Origin: Ianthella basta
Lineage: Eukaryota > Porifera > Demospongiae > Verongiida > Ianthellidae
Reading direction: 5' to 3'
Length of the DNA: 64,000 nucleotides
Assembly: GCA_964019415.1 (NCBI GenBank)
Contig: OZ025881.1
Span: 1,699,280 to 1,763,279, forward strand
Position 1 is the first letter of the stretch, and every line of letters starts with the position of its first letter. Positions 13,130 to 31,847 of this stretch are shown one piece after another. The notes beneath the pieces were generated by a model, which was not told the origin of the DNA, made no database searches, and saw only the letters and a list, made by a program, of their open reading frames with translations. The position numbers and the translations under genes are program-made.

Positions 13130-16120
13130 TCATTCGGTGAAGTCTTCACTAGCCCAGTATGGCAGGTCTGTCCTGTACTCCCAGTTTGCACCCTGCATAG
13201 AATAACAATTAACACTTACAGTACTGTACATGACTCTGTTCATGTGTACATGTGCGTGTGTGTGCGTGTGTGCGTGCATGTGTGTATTTTATATGGGGAG
13301 CAGTCCACAGTTTAAGACATGCTCTCATGTCACAAACCAGCATGCGACAACCACTGAAATTACGCATCATCAATGTTTGCATGCAGAGAAGTTCACTAGT
13401 TTACCAGGTAATCTACAATCTTGTTGGTTGCTGCAAGTCGGTTTGTGATGTCAGAGCACATCAGATTCTCAGAAAGGGTTGGTTCTCTAATACCAGCTTC
13501 ACAACAGGGTTGAATCTTCGCCCTGAAGAAGACCAGAGCATCTGGTCGAAACGTCGGCAAGGTTTTCAACCCTGTTATGAAGCTGGTATTAGAGAACCAA
13601 CCCTTTCTGATGCCTGATCCAGCTGAGAACCCCTCACTTCACATCAGATACTGTATTGTGATTGGGTTGCACTGTGGGCTCCAACACTGCCAGGCCTATA
13701 GTTGCCCCATATAAATAGGCCTGGATGTGCCAGGCTACAGGTCAGTACCCTCTCACCTTATAGGACACAGCATGGAGGTACATGACTAGGTCCTTGGGCT
13801 CTGGGTCTGGTCTTCTGACAGCGCACTCAGTGCAGGACAGGTCTACTGTCCATGTTGGGGTGGGGTCGATTGTGCTCATTGGAGGGGTGGGGCCAGGTGT
13901 AGGGGTGGGGTCAGTAGTGGATGTAGGGGTGGGGTCGGTAGCAGGTGTAGGGGTGGGGTCAGTAGTGGATGTAGGGGTGGGGTCGGTAGCAGGTGTAGGG
14001 GTGGGGTCGGTAGCAGGTGTAGGGGTGGGATCGATTGTATTCTTTGGAGGGGTTGGGCCAGGTGTAGGGGTGGGGCCAGAAGTGGGTGTAGGGGTGGGGT
14101 CCGTAGCTAGTGTAGAGGCGGGGTCCGTAGCTGGTGTAGGGGTGGGGTCCGTAGCTGGTGTAGGGGCGGGGTCTGTAGCTGGTGTAGGGGCGGGGTCTGT
14201 AGCTGGTGTAGGGGCGGGGTCCGTAGCTGGTGTAGGGGCGGGGTCCGTAGCTGATGTAGGGGCGGGGTCTGTAGCTGGTGTAGGGGTGGTGACACTGGTA
14301 GGTATAGGGGCAGGTTCTACCTCAGTACTAATCTCACTGTCACTGTCTAACAAAGGCTGAACGGTCTTGATTTGTGGACCTGAACAATCAACTACTTGTC
14401 CTCTCCCAATGCCAGCTATCGCTGTCACTTCAAATCTGTTCTCAGCAGTACAATTGCGACAAGCCATCCCAGTGGAATCAGAATGGGAAGTCATGTTACA
14501 TGCATCTCTTGTCCCCACAACACGTTCCTTGGAATCTGCCAATGTATCAGCTGGCTTGTAGTCGGCCGTCACCTCCTGCACATAGCTTAGTTCACTACTG
14601 TAGTTCAGTGCTGTAATCTCCTGAATCACCTACAGAACAAACCAGTATGTATGACCCCTCCCCCCACACACACATACTTTCACAGAGTGGAAACAAAATA
14701 GGCACATGTGTACATACGTACATGCTTACACACATACATACAATGTCATACTATACTGGGCATCGTGTCAGTGCATTTTCTACTTCACACCTGTTCCATA
14801 TTTTCAGCCCCTTTCCCCAGGGTACCACATTTAGGCCCCCAAGCCTTGTTGTTATACAGTGGGTCATTTACAATGGGATAACCTGCAAAATGTTAGGAAA
14901 CGCGTACGTACATACGTTGACAAGTGAGAAACAATTGCATGCTGATAAGAATCAGATCGAGTGCAATTGTGCAATACCCTTTGCGTTGCTATGGTAACAC
15001 ACCTAACCACTGCAAGTGGACCCTTATCTGGTGCATCCTTCCAGTCCTGGGAACACCTGCAGGACCCAACCAGCACATACAAGCAGAGCTCTCAACAAGG
15101 TATACTCCTCAATGCCTACACCCTAATGTACAGTACATTAGCTGCTATGCGTGATACAGCGGGAGGGGTATGGTTGTGTTGTTGTTCAACAGTTGATCTG
15201 TGAATTGGCCCAAGAGGTACGTACCAGAGGAGTAACAGCACAGGCTGATGTTGCCAATGGAATGGGTGAGCCAGGAGGCACTAGCTAAACTCTCAAATAC
15301 AACGCTGACATGCACAGCACATACGTATCAAGCCTTCTTGCCTATCCCAATGTATGCACCTTTTAGGCTACTGTATATACCTTTTAATGCTACTATTGCA
15401 AAATAGTTGTCATAAATGTCATCTGACTCACTCACGATACACTAAACCTGCAGCTGGTTGTATACCAATACACAGTGCAGATAGCTACGTACATTCTCCA
15501 CTTACATGTGACAACACTTGATGTGCCGTTGTACGAGATCCTGGTGAAGAGTGTGCTACATGGCTTCCCGGCCGGGTCCACCTTACACACACCCAACCTC
15601 TTGCAAACCACCAGAATGGGCTCACTACACTCTACTGGAGTTCTGAGGTGTCAAGGGTAGGACAGGCCAGGGGTGTGAGGTTAAAGCTTTGAACTGCACA
15701 AACACACTGTGTGAGGCACGGGGAGGATAGTCCTAGCAAGTCCCACATTCACAGAACACAGTTTCACTACTGAACTGTTCTGTAAACACGAACCAAATCC
15801 ACTGTCATGCATGTGCTGAGATCATGCGAGACGACTGTACTTGGACTATCTCATAACAGTTTGAAAATGAATTTTTTATATGGACAACATACACACTGTC
15901 CTAACAAATGTCAAATTGCTGTCTTAACTGTACAAACAGTGCTATACTAACAGGTGCTGTGTATGAAATACTCTTCCTTATTTAGCAATGCTGAAATAAG
16001 ATAATGTAATAACAGAACAAGAACAAATCTGTATACAGTGATGATGTCAGACAGCGTGGTGTGTGTGTGTGTGTGTGTGTGGGTGTGAGTGTGTGTGGGT
16101 GTGTGGGGGTGTGTGGGTGT

Positions 16121-16207
<87 letters not shown>

Positions 16208-16751
16208 TGTGTGTGGGTGTGTGTGTGTGTGTGGGTGTGTGGGTGGGTGTGTGGGTGTGAGTGTGAGTGCATGTGTGCACGCTTGCACTTATCAACTCAC
16301 TCTGGGAATTCCCCTGCTACTCTGCACACATACTCTTTCTCAACCTTACGATCCCGTATTTCGGCTTCAATTCTCTGAGCAGCTCCAAGGTGCCTGGTGA
16401 TACACACAGAAGGTACACACACAACACACACACACTGGGGTAGAGCAGCACATTATAGCTAAACTAACACCACATGTCATCATGAGAGAACACAGATGAT
16501 ACATACTTAGCAAAAATGAGGAGCCCTGACGTTAGTCTGTCCAGCCGATGGGAGGCTGTGTACAGTGGAACAGTAGGAGCCATCAGTTAGCCTTCACAGC
16601 CGTGCATTAGGGATGGTTCACATGCACTTGGGGTATACCCACTTTTGAGGTCCTTTTGTCCAAACTCTTTGCTGAGGATGAAGACCATTGTGTTGTGCCT
16701 GTACCGCCCACAAGGGTGGACCTACAGCGGGGACACACACACATACACGCA

Positions 16752-16794
<43 letters not shown>

Positions 16795-17746
16795 CCCCTA
16801 CTGGTATGGACGAAGGCTTGTTGACCACCAAGATATCATTATCCTCGTGCACAATCTCCACTGCCTGTGCAGAGACAGGAGGCTCGTGTCTGTGGACACA
16901 GTGGGCCAGGAGGTCATTGTCCCTCAGCACTGTCGTCATGGTTACCGCCTTCCCATTCACTGCACCATAGAGAAATGGGGACACATAATACTCAGTCCGT
17001 TCAGCTTGGAATAACTTTGTCTGAAAAGTATATATAAAGATACATATCTATGTAGTTCATGTGGATTACAAGTACCTGTGACCTTCCCTGTTTTGATAGC
17101 GCTCTCCTGTATAAGGGATGAGTATTACAGACATAATCCTATTCAATAGAGGTGATGGTTGTGTGTGCGTGTGCGCATGTGTGTATGTGTGTGAACTTGC
17201 ATTCACTGCATGCTGTGAGGCTTGCACACAGTGCAAGTGGCTCTGCTCACATAATACTCAGGCTGTTCAGCTTGGAACTCCCTGCACAGCACATCGTATA
17301 CCGTAGACCCCACCCATCGCCTCTTGACATATGACTTGAAGGTGAAGCAGTACGGCACCACACAGCGGAGACCTGCACACAAGATGTACAGCTCCCTACT
17401 CCACCACTAGACCTTAGTGACTGCATTCACACTAATGCCTCTTGTTCTAGTGCATCTGAAGCTAGTCGACATCCCATGCAAGGAAGACACTATAGCACAT
17501 GATGATAAAGAGGATAGCTGGGAAAGACATGCATCGCGCACCGTTCTTTATGTAATAGCTTGTCTCTGAGTGCATCTGTTGCGTTAAATCTGGGTCCCTT
17601 TCTTTGTTGACTCGTTTCCTCTACATTAGATTATACAATACGCTATTTAACGATAATAATCGCACAGACAACACTATGCGCACCTTCTTCGTCGGAGGAC
17701 AGCCTTCCTCTTCATTCTCCCGTTTAGCCTCGCTCTCGTCGGCCAT
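13130..17746 (-). CDS. RPUSD2: RNA pseudouridylate synthase domain protein 2
   Basis: Thirteen exons join in phase on the minus strand: 17746-17684, 17620-17542, 17372-17251, 17106-17076, 16959-16802, 16721-16643, 16555-16507, 16393-16301, 15624-15506, 15056-15003, 14882-14791, 14629-13757, 13192-13130 (about 624 aa). It is an RluA-family pseudouridine synthase, isomerising uridine in RNA. Matches to the family in order: RWVGSTVYDV, VNGKAV with HRHEPPV (S4-like part), VVNKPSSIPVHPCGRYRHNT, HRLDRLTSG with predicted catalytic Asp at about residue 183, EKEYVCRV, GVCKVDPAGKPC, MHQIRVHLQWLG, GYPIVNDPLYN. The C-terminal DLSCTECAVRRPDPEPKDLVMYL-type block and final WEY...WASEDF exon match the animal RPUSD2 tail. 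Unusual: exon 12 contains about 19 copies of an 8-residue DPxPTPAT repeat. Family identity is very secure; the exon 1 start (MADESEAK) is the only local ATG fitting the phase. Confidence 0.93.
13469..13610. mobile_element. 142-bp foldback element with internal hammerhead-like hairpin
   Basis: Terminal inverted repeats of about 50 bp begin TCAGAAAGGGTTGGTTCTC on both strands. The loop holds CCTGAAGAA, a GACCAG/CTGGTC stem and GAAACGTC. It sits in the last intron of RPUSD2. Confidence 0.8.
13845..14300 (-). repeat. Coding minisatellite, 24-bp unit (DPxPTPAT)n
   Basis: About 19 tandem 24-bp units within RPUSD2 exon 12 encode an acidic, Pro/Thr-rich segment with variants DPTPTSTT, GPTPTPGP and TPPKNTI. 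All units stay in frame. The opposite strand also reads openly (GVGSV repeats) but only as a shadow. Confidence 0.9.
16058..16262. repeat. (GT)n microsatellite
   Basis: Interrupted GT repeat of about 200 bp in an RPUSD2 intron, ending about 40 bp from the donor of the exon at 16393-16301. Confidence 0.95.
16733..16793. repeat. (CA)n microsatellite in RPUSD2 intron
   Basis: A short CA tract separates the KPSSIP exon from the VHPCGRY exon. It corresponds to the 240-bp tract in the pseudogene copy at 411-651. Confidence 0.95.
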
Positions 17747-18062
17747 TTTGTATTGCGTGATATTGCTAATAAGGAGGTGTGTGTGGCATGTGTTGCGCTG
17801 CGGTGGAGAATCACATGATAAACAAAGTGGGAGGCTGACGACGGAAACGCAGTCAGGCTTCATCTTCGATTCATAGTGCACAAGACGCGGGCATATCGTA
17901 CCAGTAGAGAACAGTCTGTCAGACGATAGGTGAAGGTTCAGTTACAGAGGTTGGTCAATCCCGTGCTTCACTGCTTTTGCTGCGCATGCAACAGCAACCA
18001 AGTGTATCTTCGTCGACCAGCTTGTGCTTACCTGTATGCCCTCATCGCATTCCTTTTAGATT
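17747..18062. promoter_or_regulatory. Divergent promoter region, RPUSD2 / CRAL-TRIO
   Basis: 316 bp separate the start codons of two genes in opposite directions, so both must be driven from here or nearby. No clear TATA box was seen. The call comes from gene geometry only. Confidence 0.5.
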
Positions 18063-22106
<4,044 letters not shown>

Positions 22107-22605
22107 TGTTGGATTGTATAGTTGTTACATTTTACAGTTGATTCATTATTCCTCTATTTAATTGCAAGGTACCTGGAAGCTGTCCAGTTCGTTGCTAGCT
22201 GCAGGTGCCTGTCTGTGTGTTAATGTTCTTTGAACGTTGAAAGCATCGTTCCAATTCAAACTTGTGTGAATTCAAAGTTCAGTACATAAACTCAGTGGGA
22301 ATTGGAAGTGGCAATGCAAACAGTGAAATGCCTAGTGCTCCCAACAGGGAGCTGGGACATGCTATTAGCACTCATTAGCTACCATATGAGAGCAGTAATG
22401 TACATAGAGTTAGGAGTACAGATTCATGTGTATGTAGGAGTGATGGAGAGCACACAGGCTTACAATAACAGGTTTGTATATATGGAGCAGAGGTCAGTGA
22501 CTCTGGCTGTGGTTGCAGCTTGCATGGAGAGCACTAACTATGTTATATACCTAACAGACACACAGAGAAGGTTTATGTATATATAAAATCATGACCTGGG
22601 GTTGT

Positions 22606-22611
22606 AATAAA
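22606..22611 (+). terminator. Poly(A) signal candidate for CRAL-TRIO gene
   Basis: AATAAA 500 bp after the stop codon, in the 750-bp spacer before the next gene. The rest of 22107-22857 holds the presumed 3' UTR and the promoter of the gene at 22858; nothing else recognised. Confidence 0.45.
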
Positions 22612-22857
22612 TAATCGATTTTCAGCACTTCCGCCTGGTTGCCGGAAGTCGTTAGAAGTTTTCCTTACCTTTTCTTCGGGCTCCGCCTGCTTCCGGGGCA
22701 AATAATTAAGGTGTACTTTGGGACTGTGGTATAAAATTCGGGGTGTGCCAGTGGCGGCAGTGCTGAAGATTGCCCGTCAGTGTGCTTTGTTGGTGCTTTC
22801 GCACAATTGTGCTGACGGTATAGAACACAGGCGAAGATCGAGCTCCCCAGAGCAGCC

Positions 22858-23880
22858 ATGTCGCGATTGGAAGTAGCACGTGCGGAACTTAAACGACTGC
22901 AGGCGGAGAACTCCAGATTACGGCAAGCTCGCTCGGAGCCAGCTTCGGAGGAACTACAACGCCAACTGGAGGATACCAGGGAATGTCTTGGGCGGAAGGA
23001 GATAGAGGTACAAAAGCTGCGTACCAAGTGCCAGCTGTTGGAGGAGACTTGCAAGACAATGCGTGAGGAGGCAGCTCGTGAGAGGACCGAACACGAGCTG
23101 CAACGACACCGTGCAGTGGAAGCTGAACGAGCAAAGTGGGAGGAGCGGGAATCCCGAATGGTGGCACAGCTGGATGCAGCTCGAAAGCCAGCAGATGTTG
23201 AAAGACAAGATTCTGCAGAGTCGCCCTCGCTATCCGTACCAAAAGTAAATACACCAGAGCAGACAGCTCTGGTCAATAAACCACGGAAGCCCCCGAGACC
23301 AGTCTCAATGTCGGAGTTGCGTGCTGCCTCCGAAACTAGCCCCTCTCTACAAGAAGCAGTAAAGGCCGCTCCAATTGTTGTCGAGGAGCAGCAGAGTAGG
23401 AAGGGATCAGCAACCTACTGCAACCTCTCTATGGGGGGGCACAACTACCAGAACTTTGAGCAGGCGAAGCAGAGCGAGAAGCAGAGTGACGATTTACAGT
23501 ACGTCATACTACCACAAATGGTTGCAGATACAAAGGCACGCAAGTTTCTTATCCGCACGCCCCACGAGAGGGAAGTAACTGAGCAAGAGAAGGCCTTTAT
23601 GAAAGACACATGGGGCGTCAAGACTGAGGGGGACACAACCTTTGCTGAAGTTGTACCTGAGGTAAGGTTTAGCCTGGGTGACTTGGAAACTGATCTGCTG
23701 CAGAAGTATGCCATGAAAGTAGGGGAGAGCAACAATGATCCAGAAGGGTTTGCTAGGGAATGCACACCAGAGAGTGGGAAGCCAGCACGAAGAAGGTCTT
23801 CCACCAAAGAGACTGAATTCAGTAACAATAAATTTAAATCTCGCCTCCTTCATCAGTCCTCGGACTCATCCCTGATGTAG
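22858..23880 (+). CDS. Intronless coiled-coil protein with adaptor-like Tyr motifs
   Basis: Single 340-codon open frame with no internal splice needed. I do not recognise the family. Residues 1-115 are a strongly charged coiled coil (leucine-spaced ELKRLQAENSRLRQ onward). Residues 141-149 (KPRKPPRPV) form a class-II-like PxxP SH3 ligand. Three tyrosines lie in SH2-ligand-like contexts: Y187 (YCNL) and Y197 (YQNF) fit the Grb2 SH2 preference pYxN, and Y215 is YVIL. The C-terminal third is polar, with an RRRSS basic/Ser patch. This suggests a cytoplasmic scaffold or adaptor downstream of tyrosine kinases; that is inference from short motifs. The start is the first ATG in frame and follows a clear 5' flank. 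An intronless gene among intron-rich neighbours could be a retrocopy. Confidence 0.75.
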   Translation: MSRLEVARAELKRLQAENSRLRQARSEPASEELQRQLEDTRECLGRKEIEVQKLRTKCQLLEETCKTMREEAARERTEHELQRHRAVEAERAKWEERESRMVAQLDAARKPADVERQDSAESPSLSVPKVNTPEQTALVNKPRKPPRPVSMSELRAASETSPSLQEAVKAAPIVVEEQQSRKGSATYCNLSMGGHNYQNFEQAKQSEKQSDDLQYVILPQMVADTKARKFLIRTPHEREVTEQEKAFMKDTWGVKTEGDTTFAEVVPEVRFSLGDLETDLLQKYAMKVGESNNDPEGFARECTPESGKPARRRSSTKETEFSNNKFKSRLLHQSSDSSLM

Positions 23881-25116
23881 TCTGATCATCGTGTGACCAG
23901 TGGCAGGCTTGCTGAATCCAACAATCAGAATTAGTGTGAATGGTAATCTCAAGATCTTGGTTAGGCAATGGACACGTACTAACATACATATTATATATAC
24001 ATACTCTATCGACTACAGGTCATCATTAGTTGTGTTTGCTCTCAATCTATGTTAGCAATAGTCAGCATATGACTGCCTTATGTTCCATCTCTAACAATAC
24101 TGTGAAATGCGGGAATGGTCATGGTGTTCAATGTACCGCTATATTACATCAGTTATCACTACTGCTATCACTATATCATCAGCAAGCCACTACTGCTGCA
24201 TTTCCTGTGTATACATGTTTGGCCAATTGTGTGGGCTCAATCTGTATCCCATGCAAGCTATAGCTAGAGATGCGCAGTGCTATAACGTTGATCAGTAGCA
24301 GTTTGTAGACATGCAGGCCTGTACGCAGCTCTGAGACTGGGGGGTTCTGCTCTCAAAGTGGAACTCATCATATAGATTAACATGTAGCAAAATTCTGGTG
24401 TCTGCAAGGAGAATGTTGAGGGTTTTGATTGCCTCTGTTCATTGTATAAGACTACTGCATAGTATAGTACATCTCAAATTCTGTGTAGCAAAAATGTTAT
24501 AGGAGTTGTTTCTCAGGTGGAACTCCTAGGCAGGGGGGGGGGGGGGGGGGTTCTTTCAGACTCCCCGACCCCCCTGCGTATGGGGCCTGACATGTATCAC
24601 CTTTGCAGGTACATTTACAGCAACTCCTGGCATGCAACGTACATATGCAGTGCCATGCTGTGCATAATATTATGCATGTTGCTGCCAGTGATCACACTAT
24701 TGCAGGAAGGGTGATTGCAAAGTCATTAAACTGAGTTTGCCAATGGATGAGATGGATATTAGCGCTATAGACATGTAAGCTGATTAACGTCATGCACATA
24801 TGCAATCTAAAGGTTGTATAGGGTGCATGGTACACTTACACACAGCCACATCAATAGTGCATCACATACGTGTTCTTCTTGTCGTCACTTAGGTAAGTTC
24901 AAAGCATCCCTGCGATGACGTGGTACCTTGTGAAGGTCCCTGTTCCGTAGAGCAGCTTCACTGATTACAAGAGGCAAGCGCCAAAGCAGCAAACGCCAGC
25001 GGGCTTCGCTCACCTTCTAAGAAAGCGACACCATGATAGCAACGCCGTCACTAAACACATGCTAGTAGCTCGAGACTGTGAACGTTTGTCTGTCGATCTG
25101 TCTGTTCGCCAGTGCC
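23881..25116. other. Intergenic spacer with G18 run
   Basis: No coding or RNA gene recognised over 1.2 kb. A pure G run occurs at 24533-24550. The stretch next to 25117 presumably holds the promoter and 5' UTR of the CCDC42-like gene. Confidence 0.5.
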
Positions 25117-28596
<3,480 letters not shown>

Positions 28597-28891
28597 ACAG
28601 CAGAGTAGGGTTATGATGTAACTTAAAGTTTATGGCCATCATGTTCGCCACCTGCTTGCCGAAGTTGTATTTTTGATTAATTAATGCCTAAGATGTGTGT
28701 TTAGCTTGCAGGCGCAATGTCCTTTAAAAAGACATTTAATTACATTATACAAGGGCCTACATTATGTAGCTGGAACCATTGCAATCTCATTTTAATGCAT
28801 GGACATAGATAACACAAGCAGACAGCTTGCACTGTAGTCCTCACTCCTGCATGCATGTCCAGCCTATGCGTATAATTATATAGTTCTTATT

Positions 28892-28897
28892 AATAAA
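28892..28897 (+). terminator. Poly(A) signal for CCDC42-like proximal last exon
   Basis: AATAAA 296 bp after the stop codon of exon 28510-28596. A G16 run lies further downstream at 28981-28996. Confidence 0.5.
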
Positions 28898-29496
28898 GTG
28901 ACAGCAGCATGTAATCAGAGGCTGCACGGCCAGTACTGGCTTAGTAGTCACAAAAAGGAGAAAAACAAGGTGGAGAGATTGGGGGGGGGGGGGGGGAGAT
29001 AAATCACACATGCGTGGAGTGTGAATTTTAAGTACTAAATAAAAGAGATTGCCTATAGGTGTACATCTTAGTAGGTATATTTGCAATGAAATCATCATAG
29101 AAGCTTAAGATGAAATGTGATTTGCTTGTGATCGGCTGTTGATAGAAAGTGCATGATAGTGAGTTACAGTGATTAAAAAGCTGCACTCTGTACTGATTGA
29201 AAGTGGGGCAAACAATTAAAAAGTGGAGCTGGTTTTCCACCTCCCCACGATCACATAACCTACAAGTCTGCTGGTAGACAATATGTGCATGCAGAGGAAA
29301 GACTATTCCTCAATAGCAAGCAACAAAACGGACTGGTCATGACCATGCAAGGCTATATGCAATTTTAGATCTATGCTCAAACATGCTCAAACATTGCCCA
29401 ATCAATGCCTCTCAATACCCAGCAGTATTATACTGAATAAAGATACCATAATTGAGCTGCTTCTTCCTTGTACCTGTACACATATATACTTCGCAG

Positions 29497-29577
29497 GAAC
29501 ACCTTCTGTACTTGGAGGACATCATTCAAAATGTCCAGGCATCTTCAACTGAAGCACCGCAGCAGCTCATAAAGTAA
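29497..29577 (+). CDS. Duplicated alternative last exon of the CCDC42-like gene
   Basis: Acceptor CTTCGCAG then a 26-codon frame starting EHLLYLEDIIQNVQASSTEA and ending LIK-stop. It is a diverged copy of exon 28510-28596 in the same phase, so exon 28298 could splice to either. Intronic flank is duplicated too. AATAAA at 29745-29750 gives it its own poly(A) signal. The alternative protein would be 2 residues shorter with a changed C-terminus. Either a true alternative exon or a decaying duplicate; the open frame favours use. Confidence 0.65.
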   Translation, partial: EHLLYLEDIIQNVQASSTEAPQQLIK

Positions 29578-29744
29578 TGAACTGCAAGGTGTATTGGAGC
29601 ACTATGATGTCACTGAATGGCTAGCATATTCATCACCTGCCTGACATACTTTTATTTTGGTTAATTAATCCACTGTGTTAATTAAATGATATTTAACACA
29701 GTTGACTCTGCGTAACTGAGGTTATATATTAATGTGGGGATTCA

Positions 29745-29750
29745 AATAAA
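29745..29750 (+). terminator. Poly(A) signal for distal last exon
   Basis: AATAAA 168 bp downstream of the stop codon of the exon at 29497-29577. Confidence 0.5.
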
Positions 29751-30019
29751 GTTCCTGCATTATTATAAATGTTATCCTAGTGGGGCGATATCAGCAATGG
29801 CCATGCAAGTGAACACAGCTACAGCTGGGTTTTGGCCACCACAACTGCGCATGCATACAGCACAGCTGCAATCTGTAAGGCGTCCACTGCCTAGCAGATT
29901 ATAATGTGGTCCAGGTCAGTCTTCTCTTGTCTTTTTCCTCTTACTTTCCTTGTGTAGTTTGTCTTCTTTGTTCACTGTATTGGACGTCACTAAGGTGTAT
30001 ATAAGCCATGTCACCCAAT

Positions 30020-30440
30020 AATTTTACACACCTAAAACTATAATCACGTGCTTGCAGGCCTAAATTCTAAGTATGTAAGTAGAAATTAAAAGTCACATGT
30101 TTTACTAAGGTGTACATAATAGGCACAAAATTATTCCCAACCAGCAGCAGTCCTACGGTATAAAATTGTAGCCACACAAAACTGTAGCTAAATGCATGCA
30201 AGAGTGCTAGGCACAATAGGAGTTAATTTTACGAAATAGTACAAATATCTTCCTTTGATCCAGGCCACTTTTGATACCCATCTCCTCCAATGTCTCAACA
30301 GTGAAGGAGGCAAGCAAATCACCATCCACATAATTTTCCCGGAAGAGCTCTGTGTACTTGGAGAGTTTGATGCTGATGAGGGGGAGAGTACAGGAGGAAA
30401 TTATGATGAGGCAATGCTACCCTGGTGCTTAAAGAAGAAG
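30020..30440 (-). pseudogene. Duplicate of the SAM-domain exon of the RNF213-like gene
   Basis: About 30020-30390 matches 32250-32610 over its length, including 3' flank. The minus strand reads IKLSKYTELFRENYVDGDLL, then LEEMGIKSGLDQRKIF, clearly a SAM domain lacking its N-terminal helix, because similarity fades upstream of about 30400. No acceptor matches the original. Probably a non-functional exon copy. Confidence 0.75.
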
Positions 30441-30458
30441 TGACAAGGGAGGAAGAAG

Positions 30459-31739
30459 CTAAAGGAGGCAGCTAAGTGGATCCATGACAAAGGAACAGTG
30501 CATGGCAATATGCACCGATGCAATGTGGCTCCCAAGGCTGAGTCCTTGGATGTCAGGTGTGTAGAAGCGCAGGAAGGAGCCTATGGTGAAGGCATTGCTG
30601 TCCCCTCCAATACACCAGGACTGGCCCTGCATGTGTGTAGAATAGGGAGACGACACTGCATCAACACAATTGTACACACCTCACATAGTGCTTCTTAGTG
30701 TGTAGCCATGGATATGGGTGTTAGTGTTGTGATGAGAGACAGAATAGGTTATTCAGAAGGGGCCAAGTTGGAAAGAGGCCCTACCAGTTCAAGGTAGTGC
30801 TTTTTTGGTCAAGCCTCATCACTACCGGCTGACACGGCAAGATCGTAAGACATGCCTCACCTTCTTAGACAAGCATGCACATTCAGTTAAAACACGATAT
30901 TCTGAACTACCTCACTCCTTTCTTATCTTCAGTGGAATTATTGTCATCTGCACCACTCGATGCAACCCAACTTCAAAAGGATTGCTACTAACAGTGTCTG
31001 CTGCACGAGCACCCACTCTCCACTCACCCTGTACTCCAGCAGATCTTGAAGTAGGTCTCCATGCCTCCCCATCATGCCAAAACCTGCATGCATTCATGTA
31101 ACAGATGATACTTTCTCATACACACAGAAAGGCACACCCTAACATCGTCCTATAACATCCCCCAGCACTTAATGAAGCGTGAACGCAACTCTGTTAATCT
31201 CCATTATCCTGGACAGTAACCAAACGCAATAACACAGTCTATGGTGCAGTGTGGACATTCCAGGACTACAGATGTCAATACTCTAAAACAGTAGCTGAAG
31301 CGGCTGTAAGAGCATGGTTAGCAGCTGCACGGTACGAAGCCTAGGGCGGATCGAAAAACTTTTATGACTGGTTTCCAACACATAAAGGTATAGCTATAAG
31401 GAAACATATGCATAGACATTATAAGACTGGTACATGCACATACTAGCCAGAGGTGATCTGACCAGTTTCTGGAAACCTTGGAAACACCCCTGGATCCGCC
31501 CTTGGAAGCTGCCCGTTACCTGCAGTTATACTGTCCCCCAGCGCCATGACGACCTTGATGTCTTGTGGCTTCAGCTCGTACACGGTCTGCGCCGGCTTGG
31601 TGAGGGGAGGAAGCTGGGGACAGGAAAAGTGTATGGGGAACTGCGCGTGCGCACTTCCCCATAGTCGGGAAAAGGTGCAGATTGCGGAGAGCAGCAAGAA
31701 CGAAGGGGAGACTCGTCTGCTTTCACTCGAGTCAGTCAT
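30459..31739 (-). CDS. PLB1: Phospholipase B-like (GDSL/SGNH) N-terminal part, incomplete
   Basis: Exons 31739-31520, 31083-31028 and from 30626 join in phase. Exon 1 starts at ATG 31739 with a possible hydrophobic segment (PSFLLLSAICTFSRLWG), consistent with a secretory signal, then ELKPQDIKVVMALGDSITAG, the block I of PLB1-type SGNH hydrolases carrying the catalytic Ser in GDS. Exon 2 gives FGMMGRHGDLLQDLLEYR and exon 3 GQSWCIGGDSNAF, LRFYTPDIQGLSLG, both matching the animal PLB1 order. Exon 3 stays open to a stop at 30459; its true donor is unclear. Exons with the oxyanion Asn and the catalytic Asp/His were not found before 29600. The SAM exon copy lies just beyond, so the gene is probably truncated. 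Active only if distal exons exist outside the recognised set. Confidence 0.7.
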
Positions 31740-31776
31740 TTTGTAGAAGCATAGGTCTATGGTAGAAGTCAACGAT

Positions 31777-31847
31777 TAGTCTGGCTAGCTATACGGTCCC
31801 GTAAGCGCCCTAGGGGTAATTGGGATGGTCTAGCGAGCCAGACTAGC
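31777..31847. mobile_element. Short hairpin MITE
   Basis: TAGTCTGGCTAGC at the left and GCGAGCCAGACTAGC at the right, 71 bp total, immediately upstream of the PLB-like start codon. Shares its arm core with 3448-3541. Confidence 0.65.

Noticed and set aside
13782..14360. Plus-strand GVGSV-repeat protein
   Set aside because: Reverse complement of the RPUSD2 DPxPTPAT repeat; the minus strand fits the conserved C-terminus and splice phases.
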